A DNA stretch of 64,000 nucleotides from Steroidobacteraceae bacterium. GTDB taxonomy: Bacteria > Pseudomonadota > Gammaproteobacteria > Steroidobacterales > Steroidobacteraceae. The number at the start of each line of letters is the position of its first letter. The stretch's first letter is position 1. Both the position numbers and the translations under genes were made by a program. The notes beneath the pieces were generated by a model. The model did no database searches. It was not told the origin of the DNA and saw nothing but the letters and a program-made list of their open reading frames with translations. Positions 24,676 through 32,848 of the stretch are shown piece by piece. Location of the stretch: NCBI GenBank assembly GCA_027531255.1, contig JAPZRU010000002.1:1-64000 (forward strand), given 5' to 3'.

Positions 24676-26046
24676 ATGGAACCGCTCCACGCCGCCGACC
24701 CGCCGGGCGCCGACCTCGTCCGCCGCGACCTCGCGGTGGTCTGGCACCCCTGCACGCAGATGAAGGACCACGAGGCACTCCCGCCCGTGGCGATCCGCCG
24801 CGGGCGAGGCGTCTGGCTCGAGGGCGTGGACGGACGGCGCTATCTCGACGCGATCGGCTCCTGGTGGGTCTCGGTGTTCGGGCACTGCCACCCGGAGATC
24901 GTCGCCGCCGTGCAGCGCCAGGCGGCGGAGCTCGAACACGTGATGCTGGCCGGCTTCACGCACGGGCCGGCGGTGGAGCTGGCCGAGCGCCTCGTGCGGC
25001 TGGCGCCGGCGGGCCTGACGCGCTGCTTCTACGCGGACAGCGGCTCCGCCGCGATCGAGATCGCGGTGAAGATGAGCTTCCACCACTGGAAGAACGTCGG
25101 CCGACCGAAGAAGCGGCGCTTCGTCACGCTCGCGAACAGCTACCACGGCGAGACGCTCGGCGCGCTCGCGGTCGGCAGCGTGGATCTCTACAAGGAGATC
25201 TACCGGCCGCTGCTGATGGACGTGCTGACGGCACCCTCGCCGGACTGCTACGAGCGCGAGCCCGGCGAGTCCTGGGAGGCGCACTCCCGCCGCAGGTTCG
25301 AGCCGATGCGCGCGCTGCTCGAGACGCACGCCGACGAGATCGCCGCCGTGATCGTCGAGCCGCTCGTGCAGTGCGCGGGGCAGATGCGGATGTACCACCC
25401 GGTGTACCTGCAGCTGCTGCGCGAGACCTGCGACCGGCTCGGCGTGCACCTGATCGCCGACGAGATCGCGGTCGGCATGGGCCGCACCGGCACCACGTTC
25501 GCGTGCGAGCACGCGGGCGTGCGGCCCGACTTCCTGTGCCTGTCGAAGGGCCTGACCGGCGGCTGGCTGCCGGCGAGCGTGGTGCTGACCACCGAGGCGG
25601 TCTACGAGGCCTTCTACGACGACTACGTGAAGCGCACCGCGTTCCTGCACTCGCACACCTACAGCGGCAACCCCCTGGCCTGCGCCGCGGGCCTCGCGAC
25701 GCTCGACCTGCTGGAGCGCCCGGCGACGCGCGCGCGGATCGTGAGTCTCGGCGAGCACCTCGAGCGCGCGACCGCGCCGCTCGCGGAGCATCCCAACGTC
25801 ACCGAGGTGCGCCGCACCGGCACGCTGGTCGCCATCGAGTTCGCGCGCGACCGCCGCACGCGCGAGCCGTTCCCCTGGGTCGAACGCCGCGGCCTGCGTG
25901 CCTACCGCCACGCACTGTCGCGCGGGGTGCTGCTGCGCCCGATCGGCAACGTCCTCTACTACGTGCCGCCGTACGTGATCACCGACGCGGAAGTGGACTT
26001 CCTCGTCGAGGTCACGCGCGAGTGCCTGGACGTCGCGTGCGCCTGA
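24676..26046 (+). CDS. bioA: Adenosylmethionine-8-amino-7-oxononanoate aminotransferase
   Basis: A 456-residue PLP aminotransferase of biotin synthesis, converting KAPA to DAPA with S-adenosylmethionine as amino donor. BioA features are WHPCTQMKDHEALPPVAIRRGRGVWLEGVDGRRYLDAIGSWWV at the N-terminus, FYADSGSAAIEIAVKMSFHHWKNVG, and the PLP lysine K291 in LSKGLTGGWLPASVVL followed by HSHTYSGNPLACAAG. The start is the ATG at 24676; the open frame upstream has no similarity. The 3' end overlaps the start of rsmE by 10 bp. No other bio gene is in the window. Confidence 0.95.
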   Translation: MEPLHAADPPGADLVRRDLAVVWHPCTQMKDHEALPPVAIRRGRGVWLEGVDGRRYLDAIGSWWVSVFGHCHPEIVAAVQRQAAELEHVMLAGFTHGPAVELAERLVRLAPAGLTRCFYADSGSAAIEIAVKMSFHHWKNVGRPKKRRFVTLANSYHGETLGALAVGSVDLYKEIYRPLLMDVLTAPSPDCYEREPGESWEAHSRRRFEPMRALLETHADEIAAVIVEPLVQCAGQMRMYHPVYLQLLRETCDRLGVHLIADEIAVGMGRTGTTFACEHAGVRPDFLCLSKGLTGGWLPASVVLTTEAVYEAFYDDYVKRTAFLHSHTYSGNPLACAAGLATLDLLERPATRARIVSLGEHLERATAPLAEHPNVTEVRRTGTLVAIEFARDRRTREPFPWVERRGLRAYRHALSRGVLLRPIGNVLYYVPPYVITDAEVDFLVEVTRECLDVACA

Positions 26047-26783
26047 CCCGCGTGCACGTGCCGCTGCCGCTCGCGGACGGCGCGACGCTCGCGCTGCCGG
26101 AACGCGCCGCCACCCACCTCGTGCGCGTGCTGCGGCTGCGCGCGGGGGATCGGCTGGCGGTGTTCGACGGCGCCGGGCGCGAGCACGACGCCACCCTCGC
26201 GCAGGTGCGCGGCGATCGCGTCGACGTGGTGCTCGGTGCCCCGCGCGCGGCGGCCGCGGAGTCGCCGCTCGCGATCACGCTCGTGCAGGGCATCTCGCGC
26301 GGCGAGCGGATGGACTACGCGATCCAGAAGGCGACCGAGCTCGGCGTCCGGCGGATCGTGCCGGTATTCGCGGAGCGTTCGGTGGTGCGGCTCGACGCCT
26401 CGCAGGCCGAGCGCAAGCTCGAGCACTGGCGCGGCGTCGCGACCAGTGCCTGCGAACAGTGCGGGCGCGCGCGGCTGCCCGAGTTGCTGCCGCCCCGCCG
26501 CTACCTGGAGTACCTCGCCGAGGCGCGCCCGCCGGCCGAGGCAAGCCACGTGCGCCTCGTGCTCGCACCCGAGGGCACGCACGCGGCGCGCGACCTGCCG
26601 GAACGGCTCGACGCCGCGGAACTGCTCGTCGGACCCGAGGGCGGGCTCACCACCGAGGAGGAGAGCCTCGCGCTCGCGCGCGGCTTCGTCGGCCTGCGGC
26701 TCGGGCCACGGATCCTGCGCACCGAGACGGCGGCGGCGGCGGCGATCGCGGTGCTGCAGGCGCTCCGCGGCGACCTCGCCTGA
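26037..26783 (+). CDS. rsmE: 16S rRNA m3U1498 methyltransferase RsmE
   Basis: A 248-residue SPOUT-class RNA methyltransferase. It begins at a GTG at 26037 inside the end of bioA (VRLTRVHVPLPLADG). The N-terminal PUA-like part contains ATHLVRVLRLRAGDRLAVFDGAGREH. The SPOUT knot has LVQGISRGERMDYAIQKATELGVRRIVPVFAERSVV and the SAM-binding LLVGPEGGLTTEEESLA...LRLGPRILRTETAAAAAIAVLQ. These are complete family motifs. Translation is probably coupled to bioA, although the functions are unrelated. Confidence 0.94.
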   Translation: MRLTRVHVPLPLADGATLALPERAATHLVRVLRLRAGDRLAVFDGAGREHDATLAQVRGDRVDVVLGAPRAAAAESPLAITLVQGISRGERMDYAIQKATELGVRRIVPVFAERSVVRLDASQAERKLEHWRGVATSACEQCGRARLPELLPPRRYLEYLAEARPPAEASHVRLVLAPEGTHAARDLPERLDAAELLVGPEGGLTTEEESLALARGFVGLRLGPRILRTETAAAAAIAVLQALRGDLA

Positions 26784-27085
26784 GGGCCCCGAAGGCGCGC
26801 CAGCGGACGACGACGTCCAACTCGAGATCGAACTCGCGGCCCGGCCCGCTCCCGGTGCAGACGGGGCGTCCCTCGGGATTCACGCGCACGTGGGTGACCG
26901 CGGGAACGGTGGCGTCCGCGCCCGCCACCGGCACGTAGCGCCGGCTCGCGCCGCCGCCGTTCGAGAACGCGACGTCGTCGCCGGCGGCGCCGAGCCCGCC
27001 GACGGCGGCGACCACCAGCAGCAGGAGGCAGGCACGAAGCGACGGCGAGGCGCCACGCGGGACGGTTGGGGAATCGCCCCGAACT
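26784..27085. other. Gene-poor interval; possible remnant of a secreted protein
   Basis: No confident gene. On the minus strand a frame reads LRACLLLLVVAAVGGLGAAGDDVAFSNGG, a signal-like hydrophobic stretch, and continues to VTHVRVNPEGRPVCTGSGPG. Its only ATG (27141) lies inside the upstream dehydrogenase gene, and the frame runs on into antisense rsmE (to 26647), with composition turning to poly-Pro/Arg. It could be an undescribed short secreted protein or a decayed gene. Confidence 0.3.
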
Positions 27086-28246
27086 CTAGCGTCCAGGCGC
27101 TCCCGTGGCGACGGGCTCGACGCGCAGGAGCCGTCCGTCACGCGCGTCCGTCAGCAGGTAGACGAGCCCGTCCGGCCCGACTCGTACGTCGCGGATGCGC
27201 TGCCCGAGGCCCGTCAGCAGCCGCTCCTCGCGGACGAAGCGGCCGTCGGCGTCGAGTTCGACCCGCACGACCTCGCCGCTGACGAGCGCGCCGATCAGCG
27301 CGCTGTTGCGCCACGCCGGGAAGCGGTCGCCCTGGTAGAAGGCGAGCCCGCTCGGCGCGAACGACGGCACCCAGTACTTGACCGGCTGCTGCATCCCGGG
27401 CTTCGACGTGCCCTCGCCGATCGCGAGCCCGTAGTACTCGCGGCCGTACGTGATCACGGGCCAGCCATAGTTCGCGCCGCGCAGCGTGCGGTTCAGTTCG
27501 TCGCCGCCGCGCGGGCCGTGTTCGTGGGTCCAGAGTTCGCCGGTGACCGGGTGCAGCGCGGCACCCTGGATGTTCCGGTGGCCGTAGGACCAGATCTCCG
27601 CCTTCGCGCCCGCCCGGCCGACGAACGGGTTGTCTGCCGGTGTGCGGCCCTCGGTGTCGATCCGGATCACCTTGCCCTGCGTGGCGCCGAGCGACTGCAC
27701 GTTGTCACGCTCGTTGCGGTCGCCGGTGGTCACGAACAGGCGACCGTCGCGCGCGAACACGAGCCGCGAGCCGAAATGCAGGCCGCCGTCGACCTTGGGT
27801 TCCTGCCGCCAGACCACGGCGACGTCCGACAGCCGCGGACCATCGAAGCGCGCTCGCGCGACCGCGGTACCAGCGGTGCGCCCTGGGCCCGGCTCCGCGT
27901 ACGAGAGCCAGATCCGGCGATTCGTCGCGAACTGCGGATCGAGCACGACGTCGAGCAGGCCGCCCTGGCCGGTGGCGGCCACCGCCGGCACGCCCTCGAC
28001 CGGTGCCGACAGGCGGCCGTCGGCGCCGACCACGCGCAGGCGCCCCGGACGCTCGGTGACCAGGAAGCGGCCGTCCGGCAGGAACGCGAGGCCCCACGGG
28101 TGCTCGAGCCCCGCGGCCACGGCGACGACGCGAACGCGACCCTGCGCGGTCGCGAACTCCTGCGCGGCCGCCGGAGCGCCCGTACCGATCCCGAACGCCG
28201 TCGCGAGCACCACCGCGAGTGCCGCCGCCGGTCCGCCTCTGCTCAT
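27086..28246 (-). CDS. PQQ-dependent sugar dehydrogenase, soluble aldose type
   Basis: A 386-residue periplasmic protein of the glucose/sorbosone dehydrogenase family. I chose the ATG at 28246 (MSRGGPAAALAVVLATAFGIG), preceded by GGGGAGCGGGA; it yields a normal signal peptide cut near AAAQE. The six-bladed propeller motifs are clear: LEHPWGLAFLPDGRFLVTERPGRLRVV, GQGGLLDVVLDPQF, GGLHFGSRLVFARDGRLFVTTGDR, SYGHRNIQGAALHPVTGELWTHEHGPRGGDELN and YGWPVITYG. Substrate range of this family is broad; no PQQ synthesis gene is in the window, so the cofactor source is unknown. Confidence 0.9.
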   Translation of the reverse strand: MSRGGPAAALAVVLATAFGIGTGAPAAAQEFATAQGRVRVVAVAAGLEHPWGLAFLPDGRFLVTERPGRLRVVGADGRLSAPVEGVPAVAATGQGGLLDVVLDPQFATNRRIWLSYAEPGPGRTAGTAVARARFDGPRLSDVAVVWRQEPKVDGGLHFGSRLVFARDGRLFVTTGDRNERDNVQSLGATQGKVIRIDTEGRTPADNPFVGRAGAKAEIWSYGHRNIQGAALHPVTGELWTHEHGPRGGDELNRTLRGANYGWPVITYGREYYGLAIGEGTSKPGMQQPVKYWVPSFAPSGLAFYQGDRFPAWRNSALIGALVSGEVVRVELDADGRFVREERLLTGLGQRIRDVRVGPDGLVYLLTDARDGRLLRVEPVATGAPGR

Positions 28247-28372
28247 TCCCGCTCCCCGCCGCATCCGCGGCTGCCTTGTCCAGGCGCCGTCCGACTGCGC
28301 ACGGCGACGCCAAGTTCACTACCGAACCGTTCCGTCCGCGGCTAACCTGACGCACCCGCGCCGTACGGCCGC

Positions 28373-30763
28373 ATGCCGCGGCCAGTCGCCACACCCGCCC
28401 GCTCCGCGTCCATGCCCCGCTCCCGGTTCCGCTTCCGGCCGCACCTCCGCGGCATCCTCCTGACGCTCGTCGCGCTCTTCGTGCTGACGTGCGCCGTCGT
28501 GGTGGCCTGGGTGGTCCACCTCGACCGCCGGGTCGTCGAACAGTTCGAGGGCCGTCGCTGGTCGGTTCCAGCGCGCGTTTACGCGCAGCCGATCGAACTC
28601 TACGCGGGCGCGCCGTTCACCGCCGAGGACCTCGAGCGCGAGCTGAAGCGGCTGCACTACCGTGCCGGCGATCCCGCACGCGGTCCCGGACTCTACCGCC
28701 GACGCGGTGGCGAGTTCGACCTCCATGCACGCCGCGTGCGCTTCGCGGACGAAACCCGCGACCCGGTGCGCGTGTCGATCCGCACCGACCGGAGCGGCAT
28801 CGCCGGACTCGAACGGCGCGGCGGCGAGGAACTGCCGCTGTTCCGGCTCGACCCCCTCCTGATCGGCAGCTACACGCCGGTGCACGGCGAGGATCGGCTG
28901 GTGCTCGGGCCGAACGAGGTGCCGAAGCTCCTCAGCGAGGGTCTGAAGGCGGTCGAGGACCGCCGTTTCGACCGGCACGGCGGCGTGGACTTCCGGGCGC
29001 TCGCGCGGGCGTTCTGGGCCAACCTGCGCGCGGGGCGCGTCGAGCAGGGCGGCAGCACGCTGACGCAGCAGCTGGTCAAGAACTACTTCCTGAACGACGC
29101 GCAGACCTACCGTCGGAAGCTCCAGGAAGCGGTGATGGCCGTGCGCCTCGAGCGGCGCTTCGGCAAGGCCGAGATCCTGAACGCGTACGTCAACGAGGTG
29201 TACCTCGGCCAGGACGGGCAGCGCGCGGTGCACGGCTTCGGGCTCGCCAGCCAGTTCTACTTCGCGAAGCCGCTGGACGAACTCGCGCTCCACGAGACCG
29301 CGCTGCTGGTCGGGCTGGTCAAGGGGCCGTCGTTCTACGACCCGCGCCGCCACCCGAAACGCGCGAAGGCGCGTCGCGACCTCGTACTGCGGCAGTTCGC
29401 CGATGCCGGGCTCGCCACCGAGGCCGAGGCGAAGGCCGCGCAGCGGGAACCGCTCGGCATCCGTCCGCCCGGCGGCGCGTACGTGCCCGCGTACCTCGAT
29501 CTCGTGCGCCGGCACCTGAAGCGCGACTACGGGGAGGCCGACCTCGCCGCGGCGGGCCTCGCGATCCACACGAGCCTCGACCCGCGCGCGCAGGCGGTGG
29601 CGGAGCGCGCGCTGACGCGCCAGCTCGATCGCCTCGACAAGGCGAGCCGCCGCAGGAACGCGAGACTGGAGGGCGCGATGGTGATCGCGGACCCGAACAG
29701 CGGCGACGTGATCGCCCTCGTCGGCGGCCGCGACACCGGCTTCGACGGCTTCAACCGCGCGCTCGACGCGCGGCGGCCGATCGGCTCGCTCGTCAAGCCG
29801 GCGGTGTTCCTCGCCGCGCTCGAGACCGGCCGCTACGGCCCGCACACGATCGTCGACGACGCGCCGATCGAGCTGAAGCTCGCGGACGGCAAGCGGTGGG
29901 CACCGCAGAACTACACGCGCGAGGTCTACGGGCCGGTGCCGCTCGTGTACGCGCTCGGCGAGTCGCTGAACCTCGCGACCGTGCGTCTCGGGCTCGACGT
30001 CGGCCTGCCGGCGGTCGCGCGCACGCTGACGAAGCTCGGCGTCGAGCGGCGCCCGCCGCCGAATCCCTCGCTGCTGCTCGGGGCCCTCGAGCTCTCGCCG
30101 CTCGAGGTGGCGCAGCTCTACGCGCCGTTCGCCAACGGCGGCTTCAAGGCGCGCCTGCGCACGGTGCGCGCGGTGGTGGACTCGGAGGGCAAGGCGCTCA
30201 GGACCTTCCCGGTGCAGGTCGAACAGGTCGCGCACGCCGCCACCGTCTACCAGCTCGATCGGATGCTCGTGCAGGTCGTGGAGCGCGGCACCGGACGCGC
30301 CGCGGGCGCGCGGCTCGGACCCGACGTGGTCGCGGCCGGCAAGACCGGCACCTCGAACGACACACGCGACAGCTGGTTCGCGGGCTTCACCGGCAGTCAC
30401 CTGGCGGTGGTCTGGGTCGGTTACGACGACTACCAGCCGACGGGCCAGACCGGCGGCAGCGGCGCGCTGCCGATCTGGGCCGAGACGATGGCGAGTCTGC
30501 GGCCCGCGTCGTTCGACCCGCCGGTGCCGGAACTGCTGGAGGAACGCTGGATCGAATACGCGACCGGCTACGAGACGCGGCCGGACTGCAGCGACCAGGC
30601 GGCGCGCATCGCCACCGTGCAGGGCGTGTCGTTGCCGGCGCAGGCCGGGTGCCCGGGGCTGCCCGGCCTGCCGGGCGGCGATACCATCGGCGACCCGGTG
30701 GAGCGCGCCGTCGAAGGCGTCGTCGACCGGGTGAGGTCGTGGTTCGAGAGGGCGAGGCCGTGA
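28373..30763 (+). CDS. mrcB: Penicillin-binding protein 1B (class A PBP)
   Basis: A 796-residue bifunctional peptidoglycan synthase. A single membrane anchor lies at about residues 28-48 (ILLTLVALFVLTCAVVVAWVVHL). The UvrB-like UB2H region precedes the GT51 transglycosylase domain, with catalytic E195 in KAVEDRRFDRHGG, GGSTLTQQLVKN and RKLQEAVMAVRLERRF. The transpeptidase domain has S472 in PIGSLVKPAVF, ESLN and KTGTSNDTRDSWFAG. The order and UB2H features fit PBP1B rather than PBP1A. An outer-membrane activator LpoB is not recognisable, but the next gene is a lipoprotein, coupled by a GTGA overlap. Confidence 0.93.
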   Translation: MPRPVATPARSASMPRSRFRFRPHLRGILLTLVALFVLTCAVVVAWVVHLDRRVVEQFEGRRWSVPARVYAQPIELYAGAPFTAEDLERELKRLHYRAGDPARGPGLYRRRGGEFDLHARRVRFADETRDPVRVSIRTDRSGIAGLERRGGEELPLFRLDPLLIGSYTPVHGEDRLVLGPNEVPKLLSEGLKAVEDRRFDRHGGVDFRALARAFWANLRAGRVEQGGSTLTQQLVKNYFLNDAQTYRRKLQEAVMAVRLERRFGKAEILNAYVNEVYLGQDGQRAVHGFGLASQFYFAKPLDELALHETALLVGLVKGPSFYDPRRHPKRAKARRDLVLRQFADAGLATEAEAKAAQREPLGIRPPGGAYVPAYLDLVRRHLKRDYGEADLAAAGLAIHTSLDPRAQAVAERALTRQLDRLDKASRRRNARLEGAMVIADPNSGDVIALVGGRDTGFDGFNRALDARRPIGSLVKPAVFLAALETGRYGPHTIVDDAPIELKLADGKRWAPQNYTREVYGPVPLVYALGESLNLATVRLGLDVGLPAVARTLTKLGVERRPPPNPSLLLGALELSPLEVAQLYAPFANGGFKARLRTVRAVVDSEGKALRTFPVQVEQVAHAATVYQLDRMLVQVVERGTGRAAGARLGPDVVAAGKTGTSNDTRDSWFAGFTGSHLAVVWVGYDDYQPTGQTGGSGALPIWAETMASLRPASFDPPVPELLEERWIEYATGYETRPDCSDQAARIATVQGVSLPAQAGCPGLPGLPGGDTIGDPVERAVEGVVDRVRSWFERARP

Positions 30764-31398
30764 AGAAGATGGCGGTCGCGACGGAATACCCAGTGCAGGC
30801 GGCGCGCGGGACGACCGCGCGGGGCGGCACGGCGCCTCGGTGGCCCGGGCGGCACGCGTCGCCGGCGCTTGCGACCCGCGTGCTCGCGGCCTGCATGCTC
30901 GTGGCCCTGGCCGGCTGCTCGCTGCCGAATCCCTACCGCACCGAATCGCCGCCCGCGCCGGTGCCCGGCCCGACGACCCGCCCGACGCCGCCGACCGGCG
31001 AGCCACCGAACGTGCCGGTCGAGTCCGCGCCCACCCCGGCGCCGACGCCGCCGCCCGCGCCCGTCACGCGGACCTACAAGCTCGGCGCGGCCGCGCAGTC
31101 GCTGGTCACGCAGGCGCGTTCGCAGATCGCCAGGGGCGAACTCGATGCCGCCTCGACCACCCTCGACCGGGCGCTGCGCATCGAGCCGCGCAATCCGCTG
31201 CTGTGGATCGAACTCGGCCGCGTCCGGATCGCGCAGGACGAGCCGAAGCAGGCCGAGAGTTACGCCCGCAAGGCGCTGTCGCTCGCGACCGGCGACCGCC
31301 GCGCCCAGGCCAACGCCAACAAGCTGCTTGCCGAGGCGCTGCGCGAGCAGGGCCGCAACGCCGAGGCGCGGACGGCAGAACGCGCCGCCGGCCCGTGA
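30760..31398 (+). CDS. TPR-containing lipoprotein coupled to PBP1B
   Basis: A 212-residue protein. The GTG at 30760 shares GTGA with the mrcB stop; an ATG at 30769 is an alternative. A long basic N-region precedes the hydrophobic core and lipobox in VLAACMLVALAGCSLPNPY (Cys at about residue 54). A Pro-rich linker follows (about 60-105, TTRPTPPTGEPP...). Two or three TPR-like helices follow (SQIARGELDAASTTLDRALRIEPRNPLLWIELGRVRIAQDEPKQAESYARKAL). Proximity and coupling suggest an outer-membrane partner or regulator of PBP1B, in the way LpoA/LpoB act, but this is inference; TPR lipoproteins of this shape often follow mrcB. Confidence 0.75.
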   Translation: MKKMAVATEYPVQAARGTTARGGTAPRWPGRHASPALATRVLAACMLVALAGCSLPNPYRTESPPAPVPGPTTRPTPPTGEPPNVPVESAPTPAPTPPPAPVTRTYKLGAAAQSLVTQARSQIARGELDAASTTLDRALRIEPRNPLLWIELGRVRIAQDEPKQAESYARKALSLATGDRRAQANANKLLAEALREQGRNAEARTAERAAGP

Positions 31399-31451
31399 CG
31401 CCCGGCGTCGCGAGTCCCCAGAATTCCGCCGCGCACTTCCGGAGCCCGTCG

Positions 31452-31946
31452 ATGACGCTCGCCCGCCCCGCCCGCTCGAACGCCGGCTTCGATCTCTCGC
31501 CGCCCGCGACCGCCGAGAAAGCCGCGCTCGCCGCGAAGCTCGCGCCCGACGAGCGGCGCGTGCTGCTCGAGCACGGCACCGAGGCGCCGTTCTGCGGCGC
31601 GCTGCTGAAGCAGAAGCAGCCGGGTGCCTACTGCTGCCGGCTCTGCGGACTGCCGCTGTTCCGCGCCGGCGAGAAGTTCGACTCAGGCACCGGCTGGCCG
31701 AGCTTCACCGCGCCCTACGACCCGGCGCACGTCGAGTACGTCGAGGACCGCAGCTACCGCATGGTGCGCACCGAGATCCGCTGCTCACGCTGCGGCGGTC
31801 ACCAGGGCCACGTGTTCCCGGACGGTCCGCCGCCGACGTACCGCCGCTACTGCATCAACTCGGTATCGCTCGAGTTCGTGGCGGACGGCGCCCCCCTGCC
31901 CGATCGCCTGGGCCGCGGCGCGCCCGAGGGCCAGCCGTCCCGCTGA
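31452..31946 (+). CDS. msrB: Peptide-methionine (R)-S-oxide reductase MsrB
   Basis: A 164-residue repair enzyme reducing methionine-R-sulfoxide in proteins. Two zinc CxxC pairs (CCRLCGLPLF and CSRCGGHQGHVF), the GTGWPSFTAPYD substrate loop and the catalytic Cys in RRYCINSVSLEF are present. The ATG at 31452 follows GGAGCCCGTCG. An N-terminal extension of about 25 residues (MTLARPARSNAGFDLSPP) precedes the domain and has no signal character, so a cytoplasmic location is likely. Confidence 0.95.
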   Translation: MTLARPARSNAGFDLSPPATAEKAALAAKLAPDERRVLLEHGTEAPFCGALLKQKQPGAYCCRLCGLPLFRAGEKFDSGTGWPSFTAPYDPAHVEYVEDRSYRMVRTEIRCSRCGGHQGHVFPDGPPPTYRRYCINSVSLEFVADGAPLPDRLGRGAPEGQPSR

Positions 31947-32088
31947 AGCGGCGGATCGACGCGGACGGCTCGGCGTCGCGAACACCCGGTCGCGCGAGGC
32001 CAGCGGCGTCGAGCAGCGCGTCGCCGGCCGCCGGGGGACGGAACGGGGCCGCGACGGGTGGCGGCACGAAGAGCCGCCTTGCGGTCGA

Positions 32089-32256
32089 TCAAGCCGCGCG
32101 AGCGGCGGTGACCAACCAGCGCACGGCGCGGCGCGGCGCCTCGCGCGCCGTCTCGGCGCGGCGTCGATCGCGCTCGATGCAGTCCGCGTAGGACGGCCGT
32201 GCGTTGGCCGCCAGTCGACGTAGATGTTCCCTGAACCGTGAAACCCGCGGATCCAT
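32089..32256 (-). CDS. Small basic protein of unknown function
   Basis: A 55-residue candidate starting at ATG 32256 (MDPRVSRFREHLRRLAANARPS) with a strong GGGGAGAGGCG ribosome site just upstream. It is rich in Arg and Ala, likely helical, with a YADCIERDRRRAETAREAPRRAVRWLV C-terminal half. I recognise no family. It sits alone between msrB and the chemosensory operon. The good ribosome site supports translation, but the composition could also come from random high-GC sequence. Confidence 0.45.
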   Translation of the reverse strand: MDPRVSRFREHLRRLAANARPSYADCIERDRRRAETAREAPRRAVRWLVTAARAA

Positions 32257-32352
32257 CGCCTCTCCCCGGCTCCGAACGCGGAAGGCCGCATTGTGACGCG
32301 CGCGTGATGCCATGCACGTTACGGTGGCGTGAAAGGCACGTGACGTTGCGAA

Positions 32353-32370
32353 GCGGGTCCGACCCCTCTT
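32353..32370. repeat. Single arm of the REP-like element
   Basis: GCGGGTCCGACCCCTCTT matches one arm, plus its CTCTT flank, of the inverted repeat at 17586-17636 (GGGGTCAGACCCCTCTT). It lies just beyond the chpC stop, again at a gene 3' end. The partner arm is absent. Confidence 0.6.
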
Positions 32371-32371
32371 C

Positions 32372-32848
32372 TCAGGCGGCGACCGAGGTCTCGTCCGCGA
32401 TCAGCGCCTCGAGGTATTCGAGGTCCGGCACGAGGGGCGCCTCGTTCACCATCCGCAGGCTGCAGAGCGCCGGGCTGCGCTCGGGGAACGAGCGCACCGG
32501 GTCGGGCTTCACGACGTCGGGATTGAGCCGCACGAGCTGCGGGAAGCCCTGGGTCAGCACGCCGAAGCAGCCGGCGGGCAGCCGCGTGCCGAGGCAGTGG
32601 AACACGACGATGCGCGTGCGCCCGCCCGCCTCCGGAATCGCCTGCCCGAGCGTGCCCTCGAACGAGATCACGGGGATCGAGCGGCCGTTCCAAGGGACCG
32701 TGCCCGCGTACCACGACGGCGCGCCCGGCATCGCCTCGGGCGGCTGCCACGCCACGACTTCCGCGACGCAGGCGCGCGGCACGATCAGCCGCTCGCCGGC
32801 CAGCGGCACCAGCAGCCCGTAGAGGTCGTCGCCGTCGTCCGCGGCCAC
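32372..32848 (-). CDS. chpC: CheW-like adaptor ChpC of the Pil-Chp system
   Basis: A 158-residue CheW-domain protein; start is a GTG at 32848, overlapping the chpA TAG by one base. The SH3-like CheW fold is indicated by LYGLLVPLAGERLIVPRACVAEVV, WYAGTVPWNGRSIPVISFEGTLG and RIVVFHCLGTRLPAGCFGVLTQGFPQLVRL. It is the last gene of the pil-chp operon, the position of chpC in Pseudomonas, where it is an accessory adaptor. A REP-like arm follows its stop. Confidence 0.85.
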   Translation of the reverse strand: MAADDGDDLYGLLVPLAGERLIVPRACVAEVVAWQPPEAMPGAPSWYAGTVPWNGRSIPVISFEGTLGQAIPEAGGRTRIVVFHCLGTRLPAGCFGVLTQGFPQLVRLNPDVVKPDPVRSFPERSPALCSLRMVNEAPLVPDLEYLEALIADETSVAA

